DNA of 64,000 bases from Rhizobium sp. CB3090 (GCF_029714285.1 NZ_CP121662.1:372001-436000), one strand, 5' to 3'; counted from the stretch's first letter, positions 19,212 to 27,058 are shown. Notes: generated by a model from the letters alone, not told the origin. Numbers and translations are program-made.

Positions 19212-20570
19212 ATGAAATCGGCTGAAATACCGCTTGCGCCAGTCAGTCAGAATGAATTGCAGGCGATGGCTTATACCGATCCGCTGACCGGCTTGGGGAA
19301 CCGCTATCGTATGCGTGACCGCGCGCGCGTACTTTCCGTCGAGCGCGCGAGCGATCCTGCACCCTTCACCATCGGCATCGCCAATCTGGATTCCTTCAAG
19401 CCGATCAACGATCTCTTCGGTGTCGAAGCCGGTGACGAGATCCTTTGCCAGGTCGCACATCGCTTGAAAGCCTGCATTCCCGACGGCGCCACCGTCACCC
19501 GCCATGACGGCGACGAATTTGCTTTCGTGCTGCCGCTGGTCTTCGAGCGTGTCGGCGCGGAGAAGTTCGGGCAGATGATCCGCGAGGTATTGTCGGCGCC
19601 CTATGATCTCGGCGACCGCAACGTCCGCCTTTCCGCCTCCTTCGGCTTCGCCATCTATCCTTTCGCCGGCGAGCAATTCGAAGATCTGCTGAAAAGCGCC
19701 GAGACGGCGCTTTATCGTTCCAAACGGCGCGGACGCGGCCAGATCACTGTCTATTCTAAAGAGATCGCCCAGGAGATGAAGCGCGCGACGCAGCTTGAAC
19801 AGGCGCTGCGCAATGCCATCATTTCCAATGCTATCGATGTGCATTTCCAGCCGATCGTCTCGCTCGCAAACAATCTCATCGTCGGTTTCGAGGCGCTGGC
19901 TCGCTGGAACGACGCCGATCTCGGCTTCGTTTCGCCCGCCGTCTTCGTGCCGCTTGCCGAAGAGCGCGGTTTTATCGATGCTCTTTCCGAGACCTTGCTG
20001 CGTAAGGCGGCGGAGGCAGCACTTTCCTGGCCGCGCGAGCTTTTCCTCTCCTTCAATCTGTCATCCGCGCAATTGATGGATCCCGGCACGAGCAGCAGCA
20101 TTCTTGCCATTCTCGGCCGCGTCGGCCTCGATCCGCATCGCCTGGAGCTGGAAATCACCGAGACCGCGGTCATGAGTTCGGCTGACACGGCACACCGCAT
20201 CATCGCCGATCTCAGGGCGGCCGGCGTGCGCATCTCGCTGGATGATTTCGGCACCGGGCAATCCAGCCTCGGCCGCCTGCGCGATTTCATCTTCGACAAG
20301 GTGAAGATCGATCGCGCCTTCGTGTCGCGCATCAATTCCGACCGGGCCTCCGAACACATCATCAAGGCGATCCTGGCGATGTGCGAAGGGCTTGACCTGC
20401 AAGTGGTTGCAGAAGGGATCGAGGATTATGCCGAGGCGGCGACGCTCCGGTCGCTCGGCTGCGCCATGGGGCAGGGCTACTATTACGGCAAACCCGCCGA
20501 TAGCGTCGCGACGCTGCGATATCTCCACGAGAACCACTTCGAACTGGGCGGTGAGCGCGAAAACGCCTGA
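19212..20570 (+). CDS. GGDEF-EAL domain protein (c-di-GMP turnover)
   Basis: Soluble tandem-domain protein of about 452 residues with no N-terminal sensor or membrane segment. The GGDEF domain (about 15-175) has DPLTGLGNRYR, but the signature loop reads RHDGDEF, first Gly replaced by Asp. The EAL domain (about 195-440) keeps FEALARW, SFNLSSAQL, EITETAV, DDFGTGQSSLG and VAEGIED, so phosphodiesterase activity is likely. The start is uncertain: ATG 19212 follows GGGA at 6 bp, GTG 19197 sits 3 bp after GGAGG, and ATG 19173 has no ribosome site. It lies downstream of the PAS/receiver gene, so the pair may form one pathway. Confidence 0.88.
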   Translation: MKSAEIPLAPVSQNELQAMAYTDPLTGLGNRYRMRDRARVLSVERASDPAPFTIGIANLDSFKPINDLFGVEAGDEILCQVAHRLKACIPDGATVTRHDGDEFAFVLPLVFERVGAEKFGQMIREVLSAPYDLGDRNVRLSASFGFAIYPFAGEQFEDLLKSAETALYRSKRRGRGQITVYSKEIAQEMKRATQLEQALRNAIISNAIDVHFQPIVSLANNLIVGFEALARWNDADLGFVSPAVFVPLAEERGFIDALSETLLRKAAEAALSWPRELFLSFNLSSAQLMDPGTSSSILAILGRVGLDPHRLELEITETAVMSSADTAHRIIADLRAAGVRISLDDFGTGQSSLGRLRDFIFDKVKIDRAFVSRINSDRASEHIIKAILAMCEGLDLQVVAEGIEDYAEAATLRSLGCAMGQGYYYGKPADSVATLRYLHENHFELGGERENA

Positions 20571-20592
20571 ACGTGAGGGCGGCGGCAGATAC

Positions 20593-20621
20593 GAAAACGG
20601 CGGCCTGTAAAGCCGCCGTTT
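20593..20621. terminator. Bidirectional terminator between convergent genes
   Basis: Perfect 11-bp arms AAAACGGCGGC and GCCGCCGTTTT flank a 7-nt loop. The T-run is present on both strands because the stem starts with AAAA. It serves the GGDEF-EAL gene (+) and the PRC-barrel gene (-). Confidence 0.85.
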
Positions 20622-20645
20622 TCACTGGTGCCGCGACAGCCTTCG

Positions 20646-21263
20646 TTATTTGTTGGTCGACGAGGTCGTCGTGGTGTCGGTTCCAGGCACCGCAGCCGTT
20701 GCCGGGGTCTTTGCAGCCTTTTCGGAGGCCTGCATGGAAAGCGTCTTGAACTCCGGTGCGGCCTTCAGCGACTCAGCCGTTTCGGTGGTCGTCAGCTTGA
20801 TGCTGCCGTCCTGGGCGTTCTGGGTAGCGGTGATCTTGTCGAAGGGAACAGCAACATTCTTCTGGCCGAGGCCCAAAAAGCCGCCGACGCCGACGATCGC
20901 GGCAACGATACCGCCCTGCTTCTGCAGGATAAGGTCGTCGATGCTACCGATGCTTTTGTTCTGACCATTATAGACCGATTGGCCTATATAGGTCTTGGCA
21001 CTCATCTGATCTGCCGACTGCTCAGTCAGATAGCCCGCACCCTGCGCCGTGGTTGTCGTCGGCGCCGGAGCCGGAGCCTTGGCATCATTTTGCATCTTGG
21101 CAGCCGGCTTGGTGGTGTCCGGCGTTGCCGGGGCGGTTTTTGTCATCGGCGCAGTATTATTGTCGGTTGACGGCTGCTGCTGCGCCAAAGCCATCGGGGA
21201 AAGAACCGATGCTGTAGCAAAGATTGCGCCAGCAGCGGCGGAAGTGAACAATTTGCCGGTCAT
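20646..21263 (-). CDS. Secreted PRC-barrel domain protein
   Basis: Exported protein of 205 residues. A signal peptide (FTSAAAGAIFATASVLSPMALA, first 20 residues of it hydrophobic) is followed by a Thr/Pro/Ala-rich linker and a PRC-barrel domain (YIGQSVYNGQNKSIGSIDDL, then VGVGGFLGLGQKNVAVPFDK). The start at 21263 (MTGKLF) has AAGGTAGG at 6 bp; the ATG at 21281 would put that site inside the gene. PRC-barrel proteins of this kind are common in rhizobia and often linked to envelope stress, but no function is established here. Confidence 0.82.
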   Translation of the reverse strand: MTGKLFTSAAAGAIFATASVLSPMALAQQQPSTDNNTAPMTKTAPATPDTTKPAAKMQNDAKAPAPAPTTTTAQGAGYLTEQSADQMSAKTYIGQSVYNGQNKSIGSIDDLILQKQGGIVAAIVGVGGFLGLGQKNVAVPFDKITATQNAQDGSIKLTTTETAESLKAAPEFKTLSMQASEKAAKTPATAAVPGTDTTTTSSTNK

Positions 21264-21613
21264 CGTGAACCTACCTTTCATTCAGATGGGCATGTTCACC
21301 AGCTCGGGCGGGGCCACTCCATTGGCTGACCATCACCGTGCCGGTTCGTTAAGGAAAAATGGTCGAACGAGGGTTTAGTTCCGGCAAGAGTTGCTGGAAA
21401 CGGCCGCATATCGCCGCGGTCGGACCGAAATAACGCGAAAAATCAACGGACGGTGTGTCGCTTTGTACAACCGAGGCAATTGATCCTTCAGATCGGTTGC
21501 GGCGGCGAGCGGGCTGGGTTCGGCGTCCGAGACTGCTTTGTTTTATCAGCACAGGCCGGCAAAACTTTGCCGGCCGCATGTCCCCCGCGGAGCGAGAAGA
21601 CGATAAAATACAA
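21264..21613. other. Intergenic region between the sugar operon end and the PRC-barrel gene
   Basis: 350 bp without a convincing gene. It carries the promoter region of the PRC-barrel gene and, at 21554-21575, a perfect hairpin (GGCCGGCAAA and TTTGCCGGCC around two bases). The hairpin lies 39 bp beyond the stop of the lactonase gene and may end or protect the sugar operon transcript; no clear U-run follows it. Confidence 0.5.
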
Positions 21614-22501
21614 TCAAAGTTTGTAAACTGGGTCAAAAACGCCCTTGACTGTGGGGCCAAGTTCGAGAAGCGCGCCGGCTTGCGGCTGCATCGAGCGAGC
21701 GTCTTCATCGAGACCTTCCCAGGCCGTGGTCACCGCGAGGCGATCAGCGTTCTGGCCGATGAAGGCCGGGCAGGAGGGCTGCATGGCGGGCACACGATAG
21801 CGCTCGATGCGCAGGCCGTCAGGGCTGTAGCGATCGACGAAACCGGAGCCCCAGCGGGCGTTCCAGATATAGCCGTCGCCATCGCAGACGGAACCGTCGA
21901 GGCCGCCGGGATCCTCCATGCTATCGACCATGACGATCGGTTCACCGACGGGAAGCCCGGTCAGCGGGTCGACCAGCACCCGCATCAACTGACTGATGCG
22001 GGTATCGGTGAAATAACCGATGGTCCCGTCAGGTGAAAAGCAGATGGAGTTTGGAATGCTGAGCTGATCGAAGATTTTCGTTACCTTGCCGGCAGCGACA
22101 TGATAGATCGCGCCGGCCTGCAATTCGGCCCGCTTGCCCATGGTGCTGATCCACAGCGAACCGGAAATATGCGTGCGCCCGTCATTGGAGCGGTTCTCCG
22201 GTTTGTCCGCCTCGATCGCAGCATAAAAGGTCAATTCGCCGGATTTGATATCGCGAAGAAACAGCCCCTCTTCGGTGGCGATCAATTGCCGTTCGGCGTC
22301 GACGCGGGCAAGCACGCTCGCCATCATGGGCAGAGCATGAACTTCCTTCTTTCCCGTCGCCAAATGCAGTTCATGCAGCTCCTTGCCGAGAATGTTGAAC
22401 CACCAGACTGTATCCGTATTGGGGTCATAGGTCGGTCCTTCACCCAGGACGGATGCGGTGTTGCAGAGAATATTGCCCTGGAAATCATGAATGTCGGTCA
22501 T
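21614..22501 (-). CDS. SMP-30/gluconolactonase family protein (sugar lactonase)
   Basis: Six-bladed beta-propeller lactonase of 295 residues. Metal-site residues are visible in SVLGEGPTYD (Glu), SIPNSICFSPDG (Asn) and VCDGDGYIWNARWG (Asp). In this operon it should hydrolyse the aldonolactone made by the SDR dehydrogenase, probably galactonolactone. AGGAG stands 9 bp before the ATG. Last gene of the four-gene operon, 5 bp after dgoA. Confidence 0.85.
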   Translation of the reverse strand: MTDIHDFQGNILCNTASVLGEGPTYDPNTDTVWWFNILGKELHELHLATGKKEVHALPMMASVLARVDAERQLIATEEGLFLRDIKSGELTFYAAIEADKPENRSNDGRTHISGSLWISTMGKRAELQAGAIYHVAAGKVTKIFDQLSIPNSICFSPDGTIGYFTDTRISQLMRVLVDPLTGLPVGEPIVMVDSMEDPGGLDGSVCDGDGYIWNARWGSGFVDRYSPDGLRIERYRVPAMQPSCPAFIGQNADRLAVTTAWEGLDEDARSMQPQAGALLELGPTVKGVFDPVYKL

Positions 22502-22506
22502 ATGGA

Positions 22507-23142
22507 TCAGGCTCCTACTGCAGCATCATAGGCTAAAATGGTCACCTTGGCGCGTTCGGCAACCTCTGCCACCGTCATTCCCGGCTTGTAGAGGCTGGTG
22601 CCGAGACCGAAGGCCAGGATCCCGGCTTTGGTGTAATCGGCGAAATTCTTATCCGAAACGCCGCCCACTGCCGCGATGACGAGCTCAGGCGGCAACACAG
22701 CGCGGATGGCGGTGATACCGGAGGCGCCAAGCACGCCTGCCGGGAAAAATTTAAGCCCCGTCGCGCCGGCGCGGGCGGCCGAAAGCGCTTCCGTCGCGGT
22801 GAACACGCCGGGCATCGTCACCATGCCCTTGTCGCGGGCGCGGCTGATGACGGCGGGCTCGACATTCGGCGTCACCAGCAGCTTGCCGCCGGCCGCGTCC
22901 AGTCGGTCGACATCGTCTACCGTCAGCACCGTGCCAGCGCCGATCAGGCAGTCTGCGGGCGCCATCTTGGCGGCGATCTCGATGGAGCGGAAGGGTTCCG
23001 GCGAGTTCAGCGGGATTTCAATCGCCGTCAAGCCGGCGTCGATCAGCGCGCCGACGATGTCAGCCGTCTCCTCGGGCTTGATGCCGCGGAGAATGGCGAT
23101 GAGCGGGCGCTTCATGGCAGGGAAGGGGATGCGGGTCGTCAT
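22507..23142 (-). CDS. dgoA: 2-dehydro-3-deoxy-6-phosphogalactonate aldolase
   Basis: Cleaves KDPGal to pyruvate and glyceraldehyde 3-phosphate. The 211-residue protein is a KDPG/KDPGal aldolase: PLIAILRGI at the N-terminus, GLTAIEIPLNSP with the active Glu, GAGTVL, and LKFFPAG with the Schiff-base Lys. The adjacent dgoK argues for the galactonate version rather than Eda. 15 bp separate it from dgoK. Confidence 0.9.
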   Translation of the reverse strand: MTTRIPFPAMKRPLIAILRGIKPEETADIVGALIDAGLTAIEIPLNSPEPFRSIEIAAKMAPADCLIGAGTVLTVDDVDRLDAAGGKLLVTPNVEPAVISRARDKGMVTMPGVFTATEALSAARAGATGLKFFPAGVLGASGITAIRAVLPPELVIAAVGGVSDKNFADYTKAGILAFGLGTSLYKPGMTVAEVAERAKVTILAYDAAVGA

Positions 23143-23157
23143 CAGCTTTTTCTTTCG

Positions 23158-24075
23158 TCAATTCGGCCAGATCGCCTTCGCAGCGGCAGAGAGCCCGCGG
23201 CGGACGGCGGCATCGGCATCAACAGTCGTATAGGTGAGAGAGAGGATGCGGAACGCATCTTCATAGAGTGCCTGCAGGCGTCCGGAGGCGACCAGAGTGA
23301 TCGAAGCCCCTTGTCCGGCAGATGACAACGCGCCGGCGATTTCGGCGCCGATCAGCGTGCCCGAGATCAACGCTTGTGCGCCTGCCGCTGTCAGGCCGTG
23401 CAGAAGTTGGCCGGCGCGAGCGGTAAAGAGCAAGTTCGTTGCGAGGGCCGGTTTGTTGAAGCCGGCTTTGATCGCGGAAGCGAAGGCGTTGCTGTCCGCA
23501 GGCATCTCGGCCGCGCCGGCAACGGCGTGCGATAGGATACTGTGCTTGGTGATGACATCGAAGAGCTCGCCGGTCATGAAGGTCGAAAAGCCGGTGACCT
23601 GGCCGTCGACGACACGCACCCATTTTGAATGGGTGCCCGGCATGCAGATGAGCTGCTCGCCTTTGGCGTCGGCAGCGATCGCGCCGAGCAATTGCGTCTC
23701 CTCGCCGCGCATGACGTCTGGCACTTCCTGGGCGCGCTGCGCAAGGCCCGGCAAAATGCGGACATCGCGTGATTGAGCCGGGACGGAGACAGCGGCGGTA
23801 AGGATGGCGGAGAGCGACGTTGGCGTGTCGATATAGCCGGCTTCCACCCAGCCCTGACGTGCTCCGGCCATGCCGCAGACGATGACGGGAAGGTCTTCCG
23901 GCGCGGCAAGGGCATCGAGATTCGACTGCAGCACTTTGGCGAAACCTGTCTGTGCCGCCGAAGTCATGCCTTCGCCGCTGCGGCGCTCGCCGAGAATACT
24001 GTCATCTTCGCCGATCAGCCACAGCCGGAAACTGCTAGTGCCCCAATCGACCGCTATATATGCGGGCCGTGCCAT
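23158..24075 (-). CDS. dgoK: 2-dehydro-3-deoxygalactonokinase
   Basis: Phosphorylates 2-dehydro-3-deoxygalactonate at C6 with ATP. The 305-residue protein has the DgoK signatures IAVDWGTSSFRLW (phosphate-1 motif), PVIVCGMAGARQGWVEAGY and CMPGTHSKWV. GAGG lies 8 bp before the ATG. It follows the SDR gene by 23 bp and feeds its product to the aldolase encoded next. Confidence 0.92.
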   Translation of the reverse strand: MARPAYIAVDWGTSSFRLWLIGEDDSILGERRSGEGMTSAAQTGFAKVLQSNLDALAAPEDLPVIVCGMAGARQGWVEAGYIDTPTSLSAILTAAVSVPAQSRDVRILPGLAQRAQEVPDVMRGEETQLLGAIAADAKGEQLICMPGTHSKWVRVVDGQVTGFSTFMTGELFDVITKHSILSHAVAGAAEMPADSNAFASAIKAGFNKPALATNLLFTARAGQLLHGLTAAGAQALISGTLIGAEIAGALSSAGQGASITLVASGRLQALYEDAFRILSLTYTTVDADAAVRRGLSAAAKAIWPN

Positions 24076-24098
24076 TTAAAAATACCTCTGATTTTCCA

Positions 24099-24869
24099 CT
24101 AGAAAATACCTCCGTCGACAATGACGGACTGCGCCGTGATACTGCCGGAGCAGTTGGACGCGAGAAAAAGCGTTGGGCCGACCAGATCGGCGGCCTTTAG
24201 AACATGTTTGAGGCACTGGCGCTCGACCGTCTTGGCTATGGCTTCTTCCGTCAGCCAAAGTTCCATCTGCCGCTCGGTGACCACCATGCCCGGCAAGACC
24301 GCGTTGACGCGGATATTTTCCGGTCCGAAGCGGCCGGCAAGGCTCTTGGTCAGGCCGATGACGCCCGCCTTTGCGGTTGCGTAGGCGGAAAGATGCGGCG
24401 GGTTCATCTTGAAGACGATCGACGAGAAATTGATGATCGCCCCGCCGCCGGCGCCACGCATGCCCGGCGCTGCCGCCTGCGAGACGAAAAAAACCTGCTT
24501 GAGGTTGATCGCCTGGTTGTTGTCCCAATACTCCTCGGTCGTCGTGTCGATCTCGTGCCGGTCGTCCCAGGCTGCATTGTTGACGAGGACGCGAATCGCG
24601 CCAAGATCGGTTTCGACGGCGGCGACGGTGCTTTTAATGGCACCGACATCGCGCAGGTCGGCATGATAGAAGGCGACGGGATGCGCCGATCGCGGAGAAA
24701 GCCGGGCGACAAGCGCCTTGCTCGGCTCCTCTGCTATGTCAATGAAGGCGACCTTGGCACCCTGTTGGGCAAAAGCTTCGACAAGTGCGGCGCCGATACC
24801 GGAACCTCCGCCGGTGATCAGAACGGTGCGATCCCTGAGATCGGGAAATTGTGCCACTGCCTCGGTCAA
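24099..24869 (-). CDS. SDR-family oxidoreductase, probable aldose (galactose) 1-dehydrogenase
   Basis: Classical short-chain dehydrogenase, 256 residues: TGGGSGIG cofactor motif near residue 20, NNAAWD, catalytic Ser in INFSSIVF and YATAK. The start is a TTG at 24869 with GGGAGG 8 bp upstream. First gene of the operon with dgoK, dgoA and the lactonase, so the likely reaction is oxidation of D-galactose (or a related aldose) to the lactone. Substrate is inferred from context only. Confidence 0.85.
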   Translation of the reverse strand: MTEAVAQFPDLRDRTVLITGGGSGIGAALVEAFAQQGAKVAFIDIAEEPSKALVARLSPRSAHPVAFYHADLRDVGAIKSTVAAVETDLGAIRVLVNNAAWDDRHEIDTTTEEYWDNNQAINLKQVFFVSQAAAPGMRGAGGGAIINFSSIVFKMNPPHLSAYATAKAGVIGLTKSLAGRFGPENIRVNAVLPGMVVTERQMELWLTEEAIAKTVERQCLKHVLKAADLVGPTLFLASNCSGSITAQSVIVDGGIF

Positions 24870-24903
24870 GTTCGTTTCCTCCCGGAATTGAAAGCACCTT
24901 CTT

Positions 24904-24940
24904 GTTCCATTATATGGAACTGAATTTGACTATATGGAAT
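24904..24940. promoter_or_regulatory. Paired operator for the divergent IclR regulator
   Basis: A perfect 17-bp palindrome (24904-24920, GTTCCAT-TAT-ATGGAAC) is followed at exactly 20 bp by a degenerate copy (24924-24940) that keeps TAT-ATGGAAT on the right arm. Both lie in the 135-bp gap between the SDR operon and the iclR-type gene, where an IclR protein would control both directions. Confidence 0.6.
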
Positions 24941-25004
24941 TATCCGATTACCCTTCCATCGTGTCAAGGACATGAGGGTATGTCAGCGGCGCGCGGAGGC
25001 AATC

Positions 25005-25814
25005 GTGAATTCGAAGCAGGGCGACGACATGCGGGAAAACCGTCGCGGCCGGGAAACCGGTACGCTCGGCAAGCTCATGGCGCTCGTCGATCTCGTTGCG
25101 CTGGCCGATCGCCCGATGCGTTTCACCGACATCCTGTCTCTCTCCGACCAGCCGCGGGGCACGCTGCATAGGCAATTGTCGCACCTCGTCGAAGAAGGGC
25201 TGCTGGAGACCGATCGCGACGGATGTTATCTGCCCGGCATCAGGCTCTTGAGCCTTGCCTCCCGCAGTTGGGCGCGCAATGAATTCCGCACCGTCGCCGA
25301 GCCGCATCTGCGCCTATTGCAGGCGCAGACCGGTGAAACCGTGCACCTCGGAGTCCTGCGCGGCATGGAGGTCATCTATCTCGACAAGGTCGAAGGCCGG
25401 CAGTCCGTGCGGATGTATTCGCAGATCGGCAATGCCTCGCCGGCCTATTGCACCGGCGTCGGCAAAGCCGCTTTGTCCGCGCTCGACGATATCAGCTTCG
25501 AAGCGCGTGTCGCCGGGCTCGAGTTTCACGCCTACACCGAGCATACCCATCGTAGCGTGGCGGATCTCCGGGCCGACATCAATGACATCAGGCTGCGCGG
25601 CTGCGCTTTTGATCGCGAAGAGCACGAGAACGGCATATGCTGTGTCGCCGCGCCGATTCACTCGGATGACAACGAAATGCTGGCCGGCGTCTCGGTGACT
25701 GGCCCCGCCTACCGCGTTACGTCGGAAAAATTGCAGGAATGGGCGCCTTTGGTAAGAGCAGCGGCGGCCGCGATCATGCAGGATATGCGCAGTCGGCTCG
25801 GTCCCAGGCGCTAA
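25005..25814 (+). CDS. IclR-family transcriptional regulator
   Basis: Regulator of 269 residues. An N-terminal winged helix-turn-helix (ALADRPMRFTDILSLSDQPR) is followed by the IclR effector domain (GETVHLGVLRGMEVIYLDKV; ENGICCVAAPI near the pocket). The start is a GTG at 25005 with GGAGG 5 bp upstream; ATG 24972 and ATG 25029 are alternatives. Divergent from the dgo operon, it most likely controls it in response to the sugar acid or its 2-keto-3-deoxy derivative. Confidence 0.88.
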   Translation: MNSKQGDDMRENRRGRETGTLGKLMALVDLVALADRPMRFTDILSLSDQPRGTLHRQLSHLVEEGLLETDRDGCYLPGIRLLSLASRSWARNEFRTVAEPHLRLLQAQTGETVHLGVLRGMEVIYLDKVEGRQSVRMYSQIGNASPAYCTGVGKAALSALDDISFEARVAGLEFHAYTEHTHRSVADLRADINDIRLRGCAFDREEHENGICCVAAPIHSDDNEMLAGVSVTGPAYRVTSEKLQEWAPLVRAAAAAIMQDMRSRLGPRR

Positions 25815-26137
25815 ATTCGCCTGTTTTTCTCGGCTGTCATGTGAAATTCACCAATTTGGCCTTTCGTGCGCTGGACCTTGGCCAATTTGCACGTTTAATC
25901 TGACTTGCTTGTGAGAATCGCGGGTGAACCTGCCGTTCTCCTTAATGCCTGCTGCTGCACTCGGAGGAGGTTGGCGACCGGTTATTCGGCGCTGCAGTAA
26001 ATAGTGTCGCAGCAGGAGAAATTTTTAAAAATTTATAATTGATCAAACGTCGGCTTATCGGCGTTCACGTAATGACCCGGAGGCTTGGAGGCGGCGGTTT
26101 CGCGTTTGTGCCCCTCCTTTATATACAAAGAAGACTA
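25815..26137. other. AT-rich leader region of the LuxR-type gene
   Basis: 323 bp with no gene. The distal part is AT-rich and contains a perfect 16-bp palindrome of A and T only at 26019-26034 (AAATTTTT/AAAAATTT). A ribosome-site-like AAGAAG lies just before 26138. No consensus promoter is evident. Confidence 0.45.
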
Positions 26138-26878
26138 ATGATGGCAGCATTGGTGCAGGCGGGAAAACCCCCTCGGGGCGAAGATTACATTGATGAAATT
26201 AGCGGTCTGAAAACACAGTTCGATGTTTTTCGTTTCATGAAGCGGCTGACCGAAGCCTATCGCTGCCGGGCTTTCATGGTTCTGAACCTGCCGCCGGTGA
26301 CATCCTTCGATCTGCAGAGCAATTCGGTCATCAACAACTGGCCCGCCGAACTCCTGGCTACTTACGATCAGGAGGGGCTGATGGCGAATAGCCCTGTGCT
26401 GCGGCGCCTGCGCAGCTCCACACTGCCTTTCGTCCACGAGACGACGGCGAATACCGATCGCGACGATAGCAGGAGCCAACTCATCACAGCCCTGTTCGAA
26501 CGTTTTCGCATGACGCGATGCCTCTATCTGCCGACTCATGATGCATCCGGTCTTCGCGGCGCGATATCGCTTGCCGGCGATCGCGAGCCATTCACCCCTG
26601 AAGAGATCAAGGATCTCTGCTATGTCGCAATCTATGTTTTCGACCGGCTCGCCGAAATCCGCAATATGGACATCCGGGTCACCGACGCGCTGACGGACCG
26701 GGAGATCGATTGCCTGAACTGGACGGCCGCCGGCAAGACCAGCGCGGAAATCGCCGAGATCCTGACCCTCTCCGAACATACGGTCAATCACTACCTGAAC
26801 CGGGCCACCAAGAAGCTGGACACCGTCAATCGTACCCAGGCAGTTGCCAAGGCGCTGCGGGTTGGATTGATTAAATAA
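26138..26878 (+). CDS. LuxR-family transcriptional regulator, AHL-contact residues not conserved
   Basis: Protein of about 246 residues: an autoinducer-binding-like domain (about 10-165) and a C-terminal LuxR helix-turn-helix (LTDREIDCLNWTAAGKTSAE, then LSEHTVNHYLNRA). Set against TraR, the segment NNWPAELLATYD keeps the Tyr61 equivalent but has Leu for Trp57; ANSPVLRR has Ser for Asp70; and PFVHE has His for Trp85. So AHL binding is doubtful, as in VisN/VisR-type regulators. No luxI gene is nearby. The ATG at 26138 (or 26141) follows AAGAAG; ATG 26039 would add 33 unlikely residues. Confidence 0.85.
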   Translation: MMAALVQAGKPPRGEDYIDEISGLKTQFDVFRFMKRLTEAYRCRAFMVLNLPPVTSFDLQSNSVINNWPAELLATYDQEGLMANSPVLRRLRSSTLPFVHETTANTDRDDSRSQLITALFERFRMTRCLYLPTHDASGLRGAISLAGDREPFTPEEIKDLCYVAIYVFDRLAEIRNMDIRVTDALTDREIDCLNWTAAGKTSAEIAEILTLSEHTVNHYLNRATKKLDTVNRTQAVAKALRVGLIK

Positions 26879-26913
26879 TACGTCACCCGCCGGGACAGAA
26901 CGACCGAAATCCT

Positions 26914-26958
26914 GGCAAATTTGTGCGTGAATTTTGTGCGTTGCACATTAAATTTGCC
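26914..26958. promoter_or_regulatory. Nested inverted repeats downstream of the LuxR-type gene
   Basis: Outer arms GGCAAATTT (26914-26922) and AAATTTGCC (26950-26958) are perfect. Inside, TGTGC-GTT-GCACA (26935-26947) is a second perfect dyad, and TTTGTGCGT occurs twice in direct orientation. The inner half-sites match tra-box half-sites, but the spacer is 3 rather than 6. Could be an operator or a structured transcript. Confidence 0.5.
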
Positions 26959-27012
26959 GACATAGTTGCGTCGAGTTGCGAGCTGGGTTGCCGTCGAATT
27001 TGTAATTGATTG

Positions 27013-27030
27013 AAAAAGCATCGCTTTTTT
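27013..27030 (+). terminator. Weak A/T hairpin with T-run
   Basis: AAAAAGC-ATC-GCTTTTTT, 134 bp after the LuxR-type gene. The stem is mostly A-T, so termination would be weak. Confidence 0.3.
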
Positions 27031-27043
27031 GATTTCGCGAAAT

Positions 27044-27058
27044 TGGCACGCTTTCTGC
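27044..27058 (+). promoter_or_regulatory. Sigma54-like promoter
   Basis: TGGCACG, four bases, then CTGC: GG and GC dinucleotides at the -24/-12 spacing and a one-base departure from TGGCACG-N4-TTGC. The next clear start codon in this direction is mrp at 27495, over 430 bp away. No TGT-N10-ACA NifA site was found upstream. Confidence 0.5.

Noticed and set aside
26935..26947. Canonical tra/lux box
   Set aside because: Half-sites match, but the spacer is 3 bp instead of 6, so it was reported only as a palindrome.
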